Below, piece after piece: positions 1 through 8,015 of a stretch of DNA of 64,000 bases. Source of the DNA: Flagellimonas sp. 389. GTDB taxonomy: Bacteria > Bacteroidota > Bacteroidia > Flavobacteriales > Flavobacteriaceae. The stretch covers positions 1-64,000 of the forward strand of contig NZ_JAHCMU010000014.1 of the NCBI RefSeq assembly GCF_018449435.1, written 5' to 3'. Numbering within the stretch: position 1 is the first letter of the stretch; each line of letters opens with the position of its first letter. The translations under genes and the position numbers were made by a program. Below the pieces are notes generated by a model. The model saw nothing but the letters and a program-made list of their open reading frames with translations. It ran no database searches and had not been told where the DNA came from.

Positions 1-186
1 AGCGGCAAGGGCTTTGTGCGCATTCCTTATCTGGGCAATATAAAACTGGCGGTACATTACGACAATATCCTTTTGAACACCGACCGCCAACTGTTACAGG
101 GCACGGTGGTTACCGAGTACGACCCCACGATGCGAAATATTTTGGACACAAAGGATGTGGTGGAGACGGTTGGGGAAATAGCAAAT
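1..186 (+). repeat. Toxin-stalk repeat, copy A
   Basis: Bases about 13-186 are close to 90 % identical by eye to bases about 11,438-11,611. Both encode the segment V-R-I-P-Y-L-G-N-I-K-L-A-V through D-T-K-D-V, after which the two proteins diverge. This is homologous DNA through which the downstream orphan cassette could recombine with the full-length toxin gene. Confidence 0.85.
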
Positions 187-2187
187 TCAATTAAGGAATT
201 GTTGGAAAGTTTCACAGGTACCCCAGAGCAAATCCAACAATTGCAAGAGGAAAACCAGGAGCAAGGAAACTATGTAGAAGAACTCCTTGCGGACGAATCC
301 ATCCCACAAAATGTGAGGAACGAACTTGAAGCAAATTACAATGCTTATAACGCCTCCAGTCAAAACCTGATAACAGAAGCCACACAGGGTGGACCCAACC
401 CAGATGGTTACGATACCGCAAATCAAATACAGGCATATAACGCTCTTGAGAACAGTATTAAAAAAGCAGAAAGTTATAAATCCGGAACAAACGCTGAGGA
501 TGAGTTTGGATTGGAAGTAAGTTTTTCTGACAATGATCTTTTAGAACTGGGGGTTACCGTCCCAACCCAAAAGATATTTTTGTCCCCTGCCGGTATTCCA
601 GTAGTTTTACCTGATGGCGCCACTCCTGCCTTTTATAAGGTGCGGACCAACGTTATAACCGCATACGGTGCCCTTGCAAGTTTCACCATGAACGATGGTA
701 GTGAATCAACAACCTATTATGGACACAAAAAGGGAACACAGTTCACGGGTTATAAAATAGCAAAAGACTCTACGGCGTATGAATTTGGAACACTTCCGGT
801 CGGGCAATCCATCAGGGCACGAATTATTGATAAAGGTCTTGTACCTACTTGTAGCCATCTATTTTATGAAGGTGACTATTACACGAACAATATAAACAGT
901 ACGGGTACAGGTACTTTGGCGACCAGTTTCAATTTTACAGGTAATCTAGATTTGCTGACCATTGACGAACAGGGCTATTCCGATTGCCTGCCAACAATTG
1001 ATTATGAGCGTTTCACGGATTATGTGGTGGGCATCTACAACTATTTTGGGCAGGGTGGATTTACCCGGAAAACAATGGCCAACGATGGAACGACCGCCTA
1101 TCTGCACAGTGTGCTGGACGATGAGGGGATATTGCGCCACTACCAGTACAACACGGGCAACGGACTTTGGCAACAGGTGAAAGTCCCCACCTACGATGTG
1201 GATACCGCTGGGTCACTCAACTATCTGTTTGGGCAGGTGTTTAGTTCCGCTGCAGGCCATCTGGTGTTGGACATGGCCGGTATGGCCCCCATAGCAGGGG
1301 AGGTCTTTGACGCCCTCAACGGGGCATGTTACACCATAGAGGGTGATACGGAAAATGCTACAATCTCATTTGCCTCGACCATCCCCTTGGTTTTTGCCTC
1401 GACAGTAAAAAATGTTGGGAAATTGGCTAAATTAGCTGACGGTACTACTGTTGTGGTGAAGTTTTCCGAAGGGACTACACAGCAGTTGGTGAACGTTCTT
1501 AAGAGATTGAATTTGGATGCCGCACAGCTTAAAAAGCTGGGCGATGACCTAGTGGATAAAGAGTTTGTAGAGGCGATTGCTGAGAATCCCGAGTTGGTGG
1601 ATAGTTGGAAACACTTAGATGGAATTGGTGCAGGAGATGCGTTAAGAAGAAACCCAGAAGCACTTGGAAAAGTCAAAAACTACCTTGATAATCAAATTGA
1701 TATTGTTAAACAAGACGATCAAATCAAAGCTCTAACTAAAAACGGAGATGAGATTGGAGATCTATTGGATAACGGACTGGTAAAAGGTAAATATTCTAAA
1801 AGACCGTTTGACCCATCTGAAGTTGGAGGTGATATTTTAAGGCTTAGCTACAAAAATGCAGTTGTTTCCAAAAGTGGCATAGCAGACATAAAAATACATC
1901 TTAGTAGACTTGATCCAGATGATTGGAATCCTGCAATGATTAAAAGGCTTGAAGATATTGAAGCTGGTAAGATACAGGCTACGGATTTTGATAAGCGTTT
2001 CTATACTCACGAACTTAGGGAACTGGAAAGGGCTCGTTCTTTAGGTTTAGGTGATACCCATAAAATATCTTATGATGAATGGAATAATCTTCATAGTGCG
2101 ACTTTAGAAGATTATCAGTTGTTTGAAAAGATAGATTTTGAAGGTGAGTCAGTATTTTCTTTATATCACCCTTCTGTCCAAAATTAA
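1..2187 (+). CDS. Polymorphic toxin, C-terminal part (5' end outside window)
   Basis: The reading frame is open from base 1 (S-G-K-G-F-V-R-I-P-Y), so this is the 3' part of a longer gene; the GTG at 16 is probably internal. Counting from that GTG (723 residues), residues about 1-60 hold the flavobacterial toxin-stalk segment repeated at 11,438. Residues about 416-480 form a pre-toxin TG-like domain (APIAGEVFDALNG, then Y-x-x-E-G-D and N-A-x-x-S-F-A). From about residue 590 a C-terminal toxin candidate follows with an F-Y-T-H-E-L-R-E-L-E motif near residue 665. I do not recognise that toxin fold; the HEL motif recalls C-termini of other polymorphic toxins. No obvious same-strand immunity gene follows: the next genes are on the minus strand and belong to a mobile element. 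Polymorphic toxin assignment is firm, enzymatic activity unknown. Confidence 0.8.
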   Translation, partial: SGKGFVRIPYLGNIKLAVHYDNILLNTDRQLLQGTVVTEYDPTMRNILDTKDVVETVGEIANSIKELLESFTGTPEQIQQLQEENQEQGNYVEELLADESIPQNVRNELEANYNAYNASSQNLITEATQGGPNPDGYDTANQIQAYNALENSIKKAESYKSGTNAEDEFGLEVSFSDNDLLELGVTVPTQKIFLSPAGIPVVLPDGATPAFYKVRTNVITAYGALASFTMNDGSESTTYYGHKKGTQFTGYKIAKDSTAYEFGTLPVGQSIRARIIDKGLVPTCSHLFYEGDYYTNNINSTGTGTLATSFNFTGNLDLLTIDEQGYSDCLPTIDYERFTDYVVGIYNYFGQGGFTRKTMANDGTTAYLHSVLDDEGILRHYQYNTGNGLWQQVKVPTYDVDTAGSLNYLFGQVFSSAAGHLVLDMAGMAPIAGEVFDALNGACYTIEGDTENATISFASTIPLVFASTVKNVGKLAKLADGTTVVVKFSEGTTQQLVNVLKRLNLDAAQLKKLGDDLVDKEFVEAIAENPELVDSWKHLDGIGAGDALRRNPEALGKVKNYLDNQIDIVKQDDQIKALTKNGDEIGDLLDNGLVKGKYSKRPFDPSEVGGDILRLSYKNAVVSKSGIADIKIHLSRLDPDDWNPAMIKRLEDIEAGKIQATDFDKRFYTHELRELERARSLGLGDTHKISYDEWNNLHSATLEDYQLFEKIDFEGESVFSLYHPSVQN

Positions 2188-2429
2188 CTCTGCGATATTG
2201 AAGTAAGAAGCTGAATCCCTTTTATTGTAAGAGTATATCCTATCTGTTCAGGAGGAGACTGTATTAGCTGATTCTCTTCAAGTTCAGTAAGTTTTTGCCC
2301 CAGTAGTCCATTTAGGATGAAATCTTCGTGATGCTTTAGAAGTGTTCTATCTATGGTTGGTATACCAACGGGTTTACCATTATTGCGAGTATGTATGATG
2401 CTTAAAATTTCCTTATCAATAGCTTCCAT
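2184..2429 (-). CDS. Small winged-helix-like protein downstream of XRE regulator
   Basis: An 81-residue protein that I do not recognise. Its C-terminal half (Y-T-L-T-I-K-G-I-Q-L-L) resembles the wing and last helix of small winged-helix proteins. It starts 3 bp after the stop of the XRE gene on the same strand, so the two form an operon. Its stop codon overlaps the stop of the polymorphic toxin on the other strand by 4 bp, which makes this point the likely left edge of the mobile element. An immunity role for the neighbouring toxin is possible but the antisense orientation argues against it. Confidence 0.6.
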   Translation of the reverse strand: MEAIDKEILSIIHTRNNGKPVGIPTIDRTLLKHHEDFILNGLLGQKLTELEENQLIQSPPEQIGYTLTIKGIQLLTSISQS

Positions 2430-2432
2430 AGT

Positions 2433-2768
2433 TCAAGCGTAAGCATTTTTAGCCTTCATATCTCTAAGAGCCATATCAATCAGATTTAGGATAAAGGCTT
2501 TGTTTTCTTCATTGAGTTTAGAGATGTCCTCTAATCTTCTGATGGCATCTTTGTCAATAATTAGGGAAGTTTTACCAAGTAGGTAATCAACAGAAATTTC
2601 CAGTGCGTCAGCAATTTTAGTAGCAATCTCAACAGAGGGCATCATATCCCCACGTTCGTAACGTCCAACGATCGGCCCGGACGTGCCGATCATCTTTGCC
2701 AGTTCCTCACGAGAAAGCCCTTTTTCCTTCCGGGCCTGCATTATCCTATCGCCAAATTTTTCACTCAT
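2433..2768 (-). CDS. XRE-family transcriptional regulator
   Basis: A 111-residue DNA-binding protein with a helix-turn-helix at residues about 8-62 (Q-A-R-K-E-K-G-L-S-R-E-E-L-A ... V-G-R-Y-E-R-G) followed by the usual A-D-A-L-E-I-S-V-D-Y-L-L-G tail of Cro/CI-type regulators. The C-terminal 45 residues are helical. It is transcribed divergently from the symE-like operon. Repeated TTGTTACG-type motifs lie between the two promoters, so it most likely represses both itself and that operon. The divergent partner is now separated by an IS21-family insertion. Confidence 0.85.
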   Translation of the reverse strand: MSEKFGDRIMQARKEKGLSREELAKMIGTSGPIVGRYERGDMMPSVEIATKIADALEISVDYLLGKTSLIIDKDAIRRLEDISKLNEENKAFILNLIDMALRDMKAKNAYA

Positions 2769-2803
2769 ACGTGCCTAAAAAGCTGTTTAGTGTACTGATT
2801 TTT

Positions 2804-2834
2804 CAAAAATAGAGCAATAAAACGTAACAAGCAA
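2804..2834 (-). promoter_or_regulatory. Promoter of the XRE regulator gene
   Basis: Read on the minus strand: TTG (complement of 2832-2834), 20-bp spacer, TATTTTTG (complement of 2804-2811). This fits the Bacteroidota TTG/TAnnTTTG promoter and lies 36 bp upstream of the XRE start codon. The motif CGTAACAA (2823-2830) sits in the spacer and could be an autoregulatory operator. Confidence 0.6.
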
Positions 2835-2846
2835 TTAGGAAAGGTG

Positions 2847-2877
2847 TTGCTTAAATGGAACGTATGATTTACTTTTG
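2847..2877 (+). promoter_or_regulatory. Native promoter of the symE-like operon, now cut off by IS
   Basis: TTG at 2847-2849, 20-bp spacer, TACTTTTG at 2870-2877, a Bacteroidota-type promoter pointing rightward. The first copy of the IS target duplication, which contains the old start codon (ATG at 2921-2923), lies about 44 bp downstream. This therefore appears to be the original symE-operon promoter, now separated from its gene by 2.2 kb. Confidence 0.6.
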
Positions 2878-2896
2878 TTACTGAAACGTGACAAAA
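2873..2896. promoter_or_regulatory. Inverted-repeat operator candidate
   Basis: TTTTGTTAC (2873-2881), 6-bp spacer, GTGACAAAA (2888-2896): a near-perfect inverted repeat overlapping the -7 element and probable transcription start of the rightward promoter. A related CGTAACAA lies at 2823-2830 in the leftward promoter. Their placement fits binding by the adjacent XRE protein; binding is inferred. Confidence 0.5.
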
Positions 2897-2955
2897 ATAA
2901 ATTTTACAAAAAATCAAGGCATGGTGGATAGGGCGGCTAAAGTATACCACTCACA

Positions 2956-2971
2956 GCGGATAAAAGTGAGC
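2956..2971 (+). repeat. Subterminal IS21 repeat, left end
   Basis: GCGGATAAAAGTGAGC is the reverse-complement counterpart of the three repeats at the right end (5002-5065). IS21 elements carry such multiple end-proximal repeats as transposase-binding sites. A second, more degenerate copy may lie just inside it. Confidence 0.65.
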
Positions 2972-3015
2972 AGGGTAAACGAAGTGCTTAAAATCGATTC
3001 ATTCGTGGATTAAAA

Positions 3016-3752
3016 TTAGCGATTATTTCTCAATTTTTTTCTCATTGATTCTCCTTTGATATCTATCCTGTGGGCGGTGTGCACCAGACGGTCGAGTATT
3101 GCGTCGGCAATGGTCTTTTCCCCGATTATCGGTGCCATGCCTCGATGGGCAGTTGTGAAGCTATTATTGTAGAGCGCTTGCCGTACCTGTCCTCTATTAT
3201 TTCCATGAACGAGTGCCTGTTGATGTTGTCCAATGGTTTGAGGCCGAAGTCGTCCAGTATGAGCAGGTCCTGCTTTTCAAGCTTGCCTATCTGTTTTAGA
3301 TATGACCCGTCCGCTTTCGATGTCTTGAGCATGGTGAACAGCTTTGCGGTGTTGAAGTACATGACCCTACGGCCCATCGAGCATGCCTGATGGCCTATGG
3401 CGGATGCCATATAGCTTTTGCCCACACCGGTACTTCCGGTAATGAGGACGTTTTCCTTCTTACGGATGAACTCGCAGGATGCAAAACGCTGTACCTGGTT
3501 TTTGTCGATGTTCCTCTCGGGGGCGTAGTCGATCGCCTCCATCACTGCACCATACCTGAACCTTGCGGCCTTGGTCAGGCGTTCGATCTTGCGGTTGTGC
3601 CTATCGTCCCATTCGGACTGCATAAGGTAGGCCACTAGTTCGTCGTTGGTGTAATCGACGCTCCCGGAGGAGAGGCTGGTGTTGAAGGCCCTTACCATTC
3701 CGTAGAACCTTAGTTGTTTCATCTGTTCAAGTGTCTTTGTGTTCATGATCAT
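3016..3752 (-). pseudogene. istB: istB, IS21 helper ATPase, frameshifted near 3' end
   Basis: IstB is the DnaA-like AAA+ helper that directs IS21 transposase to target DNA. The open frame (3752-3126, 208 residues) has Walker A G-S-T-G-V-G-K-S and Walker B L-L-I-L-D-D-F-G but ends early at I-E-A-W-H-R. Adding one base at about 3130 restores the expected C-terminus ([17 protein letters not shown] ... G-E-S-M-R) as far as a stop at 3016-3018. The restored length, about 245 residues, is normal for the family. Either a true 1-bp deletion or a sequencing error; the neighbouring damaged istA makes real decay likely. Confidence 0.85.
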
Positions 3753-3765
3753 TGATTTTATGGTT

Positions 3766-4944
3766 TTATTTATAATAATCCTCGCCCCTGATGTTGTCGT
3801 GGTCGGGAACTTCGATGTGCTCCCCCGGGTCTTCCTCGATGTCGTCCCATCCGTTCCTTAGGATACGCTCCACCATATTGTAATTATATGCCCCATAGTC
3901 CAGTGCCCGCTTGCAAGCGTTTTCCAACCTCCGGTCGCCGACCTTTTTGGCCAGATGGAGTATCCCAAGGCATGACTTGTAGGATTGCTCGGGGTGCTGC
4001 TTCTTGTCCAATATCCCGATGATGTACGTTTTGCAGTGCGGGCCGATCTGTACCGCCCAGGCGATGAACTTCCCGCTGCTCCATTCGCTGACGAACCTAT
4101 GGTGGGATGGCATGTGCTCCGCCACGGTGGTGTACCCGTACCTTTGCCTTTGTCTTTCATGGGCGGCCAGGCGCTCGTTCCTGTGGTATACCTCGACGAA
4201 GCTGTCGGTATAGACGATCCTGACCTGTTTGCCTATGTGCCGGTAGGGCACACTGTAATAGTGCTTGTCCTTGCCAAGGTAGATGTGGCTGTTCTTGTGG
4301 ACGGTTCCCTTGGCGTACGATCTTATCTCGTACCGTTTTACCGGCAACGGGGCCAGTTCTCGGCGTTCCACTTCCTCGAACATCGAACGGCGGGAGTATT
4401 CCCTTCCCCTGAAGGATACACCGTTGTGTACTCTCAGCAGCTCCAGTATGGCATCGTTGATGTCGGCCTTGCTGTGGAAGGTGCTGTTGCGCAAGGGCGC
4501 GAACACCCTGGTGTAGATGATCCGGACGGCATTCTCGACGATGGCCTTGTCCCTGGGCCTGTACGCCCTTGTGGGGAGCACCGCCGTTTCGTAGTGCTCG
4601 GCGAAATCGGCAAAGGTCTCGTTCACCTTGGGCTCGTAGCGGCTGCTCTTGGTAACGCCCGACCTGCGGAGTTCCCTGTCAAACTGGGGGAAGTACCCCT
4701 CGAGGGTCTTCAACTTCTCGCTCTTGGGCTTTCCGTCGCTCTTGAAGAGCCGGTGGATCTCCTCCAGGGTCATTGCCGACACCTCATAGGGGGTCAGCCT
4801 GTACCGCTTGAAGAAGTCGATGTACTTGGTGACGGTATTACGGGAGATGCCCAACTGGGAACTGATCCGCCGTTTGCTCGTGCCCTCTCCATATAACTTG
4901 AAAATCTGTTTTGCCTTGCGCATATCTATCTGTTTGTTCGCCAT
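3766..4944 (-). pseudogene. istA: istA, IS21 transposase with internal deletion of the DDE core
   Basis: Start chosen at M-A-N-K-Q-I-D-M (4944); the longer frame to 4980 adds 12 unlikely residues. The N-terminal helix-turn-helix (G-I-S-R-N-T-V-T-K-Y) and the C-terminal part are intact, but the product is about 392 residues where IstA proteins usually have about 510. The missing part is the middle of the integrase core: the text jumps from R-R-S-G-V-T-K to S-S-R-Y-E-P-K-V-N-E-T-F-A-D, normally just after the second catalytic Asp (D-N-L-K-S-A-V-T-K). Only the final catalytic Glu (D-K-A-I-V-E-N) remains. The junction at 4648-4656 (GTTACCAAG on the minus strand) suggests deletion between two short V-T-K-coding repeats. 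The frame is kept, but the protein should be catalytically dead. Confidence 0.85.
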
Positions 4945-5001
4945 GTTCCTTTTTTTACAAAGGAACCGATGGAAACCCACAAATAGAACCGATTTTTAAT
5001 G

Positions 5002-5065
5002 GTTCACTTTCATCCGCCGCAGGTGGTTCACTTTGACCCGCTGCGCTATGCTCACTTTAACCCGC
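5002..5065 (+). repeat. Three 24-bp-spaced IS21 end repeats
   Basis: GTTCACTTTCATCCGC (5002), GTTCACTTTGACCCGC (5026) and GCTCACTTTAACCCGC (5050) start exactly 24 bp apart, just inside the right terminal repeat. They are the inverted counterparts of the left-end repeat at 2956. This matches the multiple-repeat ends known in IS21 elements and should be where IstA binds. Confidence 0.75.
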
Positions 5066-5098
5066 CCGAGGTGGTATACTATGCCCGTTTTTTGCAGC

Positions 5099-5347
5099 AT
5101 GGCAAAAAAGGACAACAGGAGTTTGAAAATACACAGCTACCAAAGGGACAATAAGCAAGTTCCAGAACTACGGTTGATCGGAGTATGGATGGAGCAATTA
5201 GGTTTTAACATCGGTGAGCGTGTCCAGATCACCACTAGAGACAGGCTGTTAATCATTGAGCTATTGGAAGAAGAAGCCAAAGAGGAAGTGAATTACAAAG
5301 CTGCCCTGCAAGAAGTAAAACAAACTTTGAAAAAGCTATCCAAATGA
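5099..5347 (+). CDS. SymE-like protein
   Basis: An 82-residue protein matching the SymE family (AbrB/SpoVT-like fold): V-P-E-L-R-L-I-G-V-W-M-E-Q-L-G-F-N-I-G-E-R-V then L-L-I-I-E-L-L. E. coli SymE is an SOS-induced type I toxin, but many relatives in Bacteroidota sit in mobile elements without proven toxicity. The start at 5099 (M-A-K-K-D-N) is favoured over an upstream in-frame start at 5033, because 5033-5096 lies inside the IS. The IS has replaced its native promoter and ribosome-binding region. Its stop overlaps the start of the primase-like gene by 4 bp, so they are co-translated. Confidence 0.8.
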   Translation: MAKKDNRSLKIHSYQRDNKQVPELRLIGVWMEQLGFNIGERVQITTRDRLLIIELLEEEAKEEVNYKAALQEVKQTLKKLSK

Positions 5348-7920
5348 CCATTGCCGAGATCAAAGAAAAGCTTACCATCCTTCAAGTCCTAGACCACTAC
5401 GGTATCAAGGTCAATAAAAACAAGATGGTCAATTGTCCGTTCCATGACGACAAGAACCCAAGCATGCAAGTCTATCCAGAGACAAATACGGTTCATTGTT
5501 TTAGTGGCAACTGCGAGCAAACAGGGAAAGCCATAGACCAGATAGATTTTATCATGCATCATGAGAAATGCACCAAGCATGAAGCAATTACAAAGGCTAA
5601 GAAGTTGATCGGTGTAGAAATAATAGAAAAGGTCAACCAAAAATATGAAACCAAAGCCAACCTATCAGAAACCTTCATCAAGCTGCAGGAAGGCTTAAAA
5701 AGAAGTAAATCCGCTCAAAACTATCTGCAGGAAAGAAATCTCCCTACTGCAGCAATCGGCTTCAATACCAAGAACACCTTTAACAAGATGGTGCAATGCG
5801 TCATCTTTCCTCTGAAAGATACAAAAGGAAAAATCGTAAGCTTTTACGGCAGACACATTACCAGAGATGCTCACTATTATTTAACCAATCGAACAGGGCT
5901 TTATCCAAAACATCCAAGTCCAGAAGTAAAGCAGCTTGTTTTAACTGAAAGTGTGATAGATGCAGCAACAGTCAAGCAATACACAAACTATGAAGTATTG
6001 GCACTTTATGGCACAAATGGCTTAACTCCTGAACACATCGAGGCAATCCAATCATGTGCAGCGTTAGAAGAAATCATCTTCTTTTTAGATGGAGACGAAG
6101 CGGGCAATACAGCAGTAGCGAAATACACCAGAAAACTATCCAAGTTATTGCCAAACCTAACCATTAGTAAAGTAGAAACCCCACAAGGAGAAGATCCGAA
6201 CAGCTTGACGATAAGCCACGAACCAGAAATACTCAACCACTTAATCAGTGAAAGAAAGGTTCTTTCTTCTTCAAATGAAGTCGAGAGCCTCGACACGCAA
6301 TCAATCCCAACACCTGAAAAACCGCAGTTCTCACCAAAGGAAGTAGCTAAACAGCAGCATACTAATACCACCAAAGGAAAATTAGATACATCCAACAGCG
6401 AATACTTAGTCTTTGAAAAGCAGCCTTTATTAATCAGTGTACTTGGTGGAATAGGTCTGCATCCAATAGACAAAATGCGTGTCACATTAAAAATCGAACG
6501 TACAGATAGCAATAGCCCATTACATCAAATCAGACATAGTTTAGATCTGTATTATGATGACCAAGTAGAGAAGCTGAACCGAAAAGCAGCGGAGCGGTTA
6601 GAGTTAGGGTCACGAGAAGTACAGCTGACCACAGCAGAATTAATCCAGAGCCTAGAAGATTACCGAAACCATCTACTCGAACAAAACAAGCCCAAGAAAC
6701 CAGCAGCACGAATCATTCCACCAGAACGGGAAAAAGTAGCGATAAGCTTGATGAAACGTAAAGGCTATTTAACAAAAGAGCTCCCTGAGCTCCTGGAAAA
6801 GACAGGCGTAGTAGGTGAAAGAAAAAACAGTATTATCCTTTGGAATACCTATGCGACCAGAAAACAACATGATCCTTTACATGTGATCTGCTTGGGAGCA
6901 TCAGGCACAGGAAAGACCTTTTTACAAGAAAGAATCACCGATCTGGTTCCCGAAGAAGATAAAGTAAGCGGTACGGCCATCAGTGAAAATGCCCTGTATT
7001 ATGCGCAGGATCTGAACCTTAGAAACAAACTTTTTATTATCGAGGATCTGGACGGAGCAAGTAACATCCTGTATGCCCTCAGAGAACTGCAGACCAAGAA
7101 AAGTATTAGCAAGATGGTGACCCAAAAAGACAGTAAAGGGAACATGAAAACCGAGATCGTAACCGTACATGGCCCGATCTGTTTAACAGCTACCACCACC
7201 AAAGAAAGGTTGTATGAAGATAATGCGAATAGATGTTTACTCATTTATCTGGATGGCTCAAAACAACAACAGGAAGCTATTATGGACGATCAACGCAAAC
7301 GGTCAGCAGGAAAACTCAACAAAAAAGAGCGGTCAACAACCAGAGAATTACTCAGAGATATGCAAGCTCTTTACGAGCCAATTACCATTAGAAACCCCTA
7401 CGCAGAGCAGCTTAAAATCCCCGAAACCGTCTTTAAGCCATTAAGGACAAACAGCCATTACTTAGCTTTTATTGAAGGCATTACCTTTTGTATGCAGTTC
7501 CAGCGAAAAAAGCACCAAGACCCTGAAACCAATGAATGGTACATCAATACAGAGATAGAAGATATTGAACTGGCCAATGAGCTGATGAAAGAAGTGCTGC
7601 TGTCCAAAAGTGACGAACTGACCAAAGCATGCAGGGGCTTCTACGAAGGCTTAAAAGCTGATCTGCAACGAGAACAGAAAACATCCTTTTACCGAAATGA
7701 AGTGAGGGAATGGAAACGGATCAATCCCAATAACCTACGCTATTACCTCAAACAACTGGTACAGTACGGCTACCTGAATATCATCGGCAGGCACAAACAC
7801 AACGGGCATGAATACGAGATCAGCAAACTATCCGAATATCAGGACTTGAACGGCACATTAAGCAGTGTACTGGACAAAGCATTGGAAGATATAAAAAGAC
7901 TCCGTGAGCCTGATAGCTGA
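5344..7920 (+). CDS. CHC2 zinc finger / TOPRIM primase fused to P-loop ATPase
   Basis: An 858-residue replication-type protein. Residues 31-57 form a CHC2 zinc finger (C31-x2-H34-x17-C52-x4-C57). A TOPRIM fold follows, with catalytic Glu at 202 (L-T-E-S-V-I-D-A) and D-x-D at 249-251 (F-L-D-G-D-E-A-G). After a linker (300-350) and a helical region, a P-loop ATPase has Walker A G-A-S-G-T-G-K-T (518-525) and Walker B L-F-I-I-E-D-L-D (563-570). The C-terminus looks winged-helix-like. This resembles phage and plasmid primase-helicases and suggests that the element replicates or primes its own DNA after excision. It sits between the symE-like gene and the recombinases. Confidence 0.85.
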   Translation: MTIAEIKEKLTILQVLDHYGIKVNKNKMVNCPFHDDKNPSMQVYPETNTVHCFSGNCEQTGKAIDQIDFIMHHEKCTKHEAITKAKKLIGVEIIEKVNQKYETKANLSETFIKLQEGLKRSKSAQNYLQERNLPTAAIGFNTKNTFNKMVQCVIFPLKDTKGKIVSFYGRHITRDAHYYLTNRTGLYPKHPSPEVKQLVLTESVIDAATVKQYTNYEVLALYGTNGLTPEHIEAIQSCAALEEIIFFLDGDEAGNTAVAKYTRKLSKLLPNLTISKVETPQGEDPNSLTISHEPEILNHLISERKVLSSSNEVESLDTQSIPTPEKPQFSPKEVAKQQHTNTTKGKLDTSNSEYLVFEKQPLLISVLGGIGLHPIDKMRVTLKIERTDSNSPLHQIRHSLDLYYDDQVEKLNRKAAERLELGSREVQLTTAELIQSLEDYRNHLLEQNKPKKPAARIIPPEREKVAISLMKRKGYLTKELPELLEKTGVVGERKNSIILWNTYATRKQHDPLHVICLGASGTGKTFLQERITDLVPEEDKVSGTAISENALYYAQDLNLRNKLFIIEDLDGASNILYALRELQTKKSISKMVTQKDSKGNMKTEIVTVHGPICLTATTTKERLYEDNANRCLLIYLDGSKQQQEAIMDDQRKRSAGKLNKKERSTTRELLRDMQALYEPITIRNPYAEQLKIPETVFKPLRTNSHYLAFIEGITFCMQFQRKKHQDPETNEWYINTEIEDIELANELMKEVLLSKSDELTKACRGFYEGLKADLQREQKTSFYRNEVREWKRINPNNLRYYLKQLVQYGYLNIIGRHKHNGHEYEISKLSEYQDLNGTLSSVLDKALEDIKRLREPDS

Positions 7921-7950
7921 TAATAAGGTGATAGCAGGGTGATAACTGGC
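7911..7950 (+). repeat. TGATA repeat cluster at the end of the primase gene
   Basis: TGATA occurs at 7911, 7918, 7929 and 7940; the last two belong to an 11-bp near-repeat (AGGTGATAGC / AGGGTGATAAC). It spans the primase stop codon and the following gap, which otherwise shows nothing clear before the recombinase start at 8016. It may be iteron-like or chance. Confidence 0.3.
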
Positions 7951-8015
7951 TCAATTATCATCTTAACCCGCTGAAAAACAATGAGTAGACTAAGGTTGAT
8001 AATTAAACTCCAAAA

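Larger units (their letters stand above)
2919..5102. mobile_element. IS21-family insertion sequence with target duplication
   Basis: The IS runs from 2925 to 5096 (2,172 bp), begins TG and ends CA, and is flanked by the 6-bp direct repeat GCATGG (2919-2924 and 5097-5102). The 26-bp ends (2925-2950 and the complement of 5071-5096) match at 18 of 26 positions and share AGTATACCAC. It encodes istA and istB on the minus strand. The right copy of the duplication contains the ATG of the symE-like gene, so the element inserted exactly at that start codon. Both transposition genes are damaged, so it should not move by itself. Confidence 0.9.

Noticed and set aside
3985..4896. Open frame of 303 codons on the plus strand across istA
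   Set aside because: It is antisense to a well-supported transposase gene, and its protein has no family features; the long frame follows from the GC-rich codon use of istA.
5002..5065. Three regular 24-bp repeats as a CRISPR array
   Set aside because: The spacers are only 8 bp and the repeats match the IS21 end repeat at 2956; they are transposase-binding sites.
5033..5098. Longer start for the symE-like gene
   Set aside because: These bases belong to the end of the IS (TIR and subterminal repeat); SymE homology begins after M-A-K-K at 5099.
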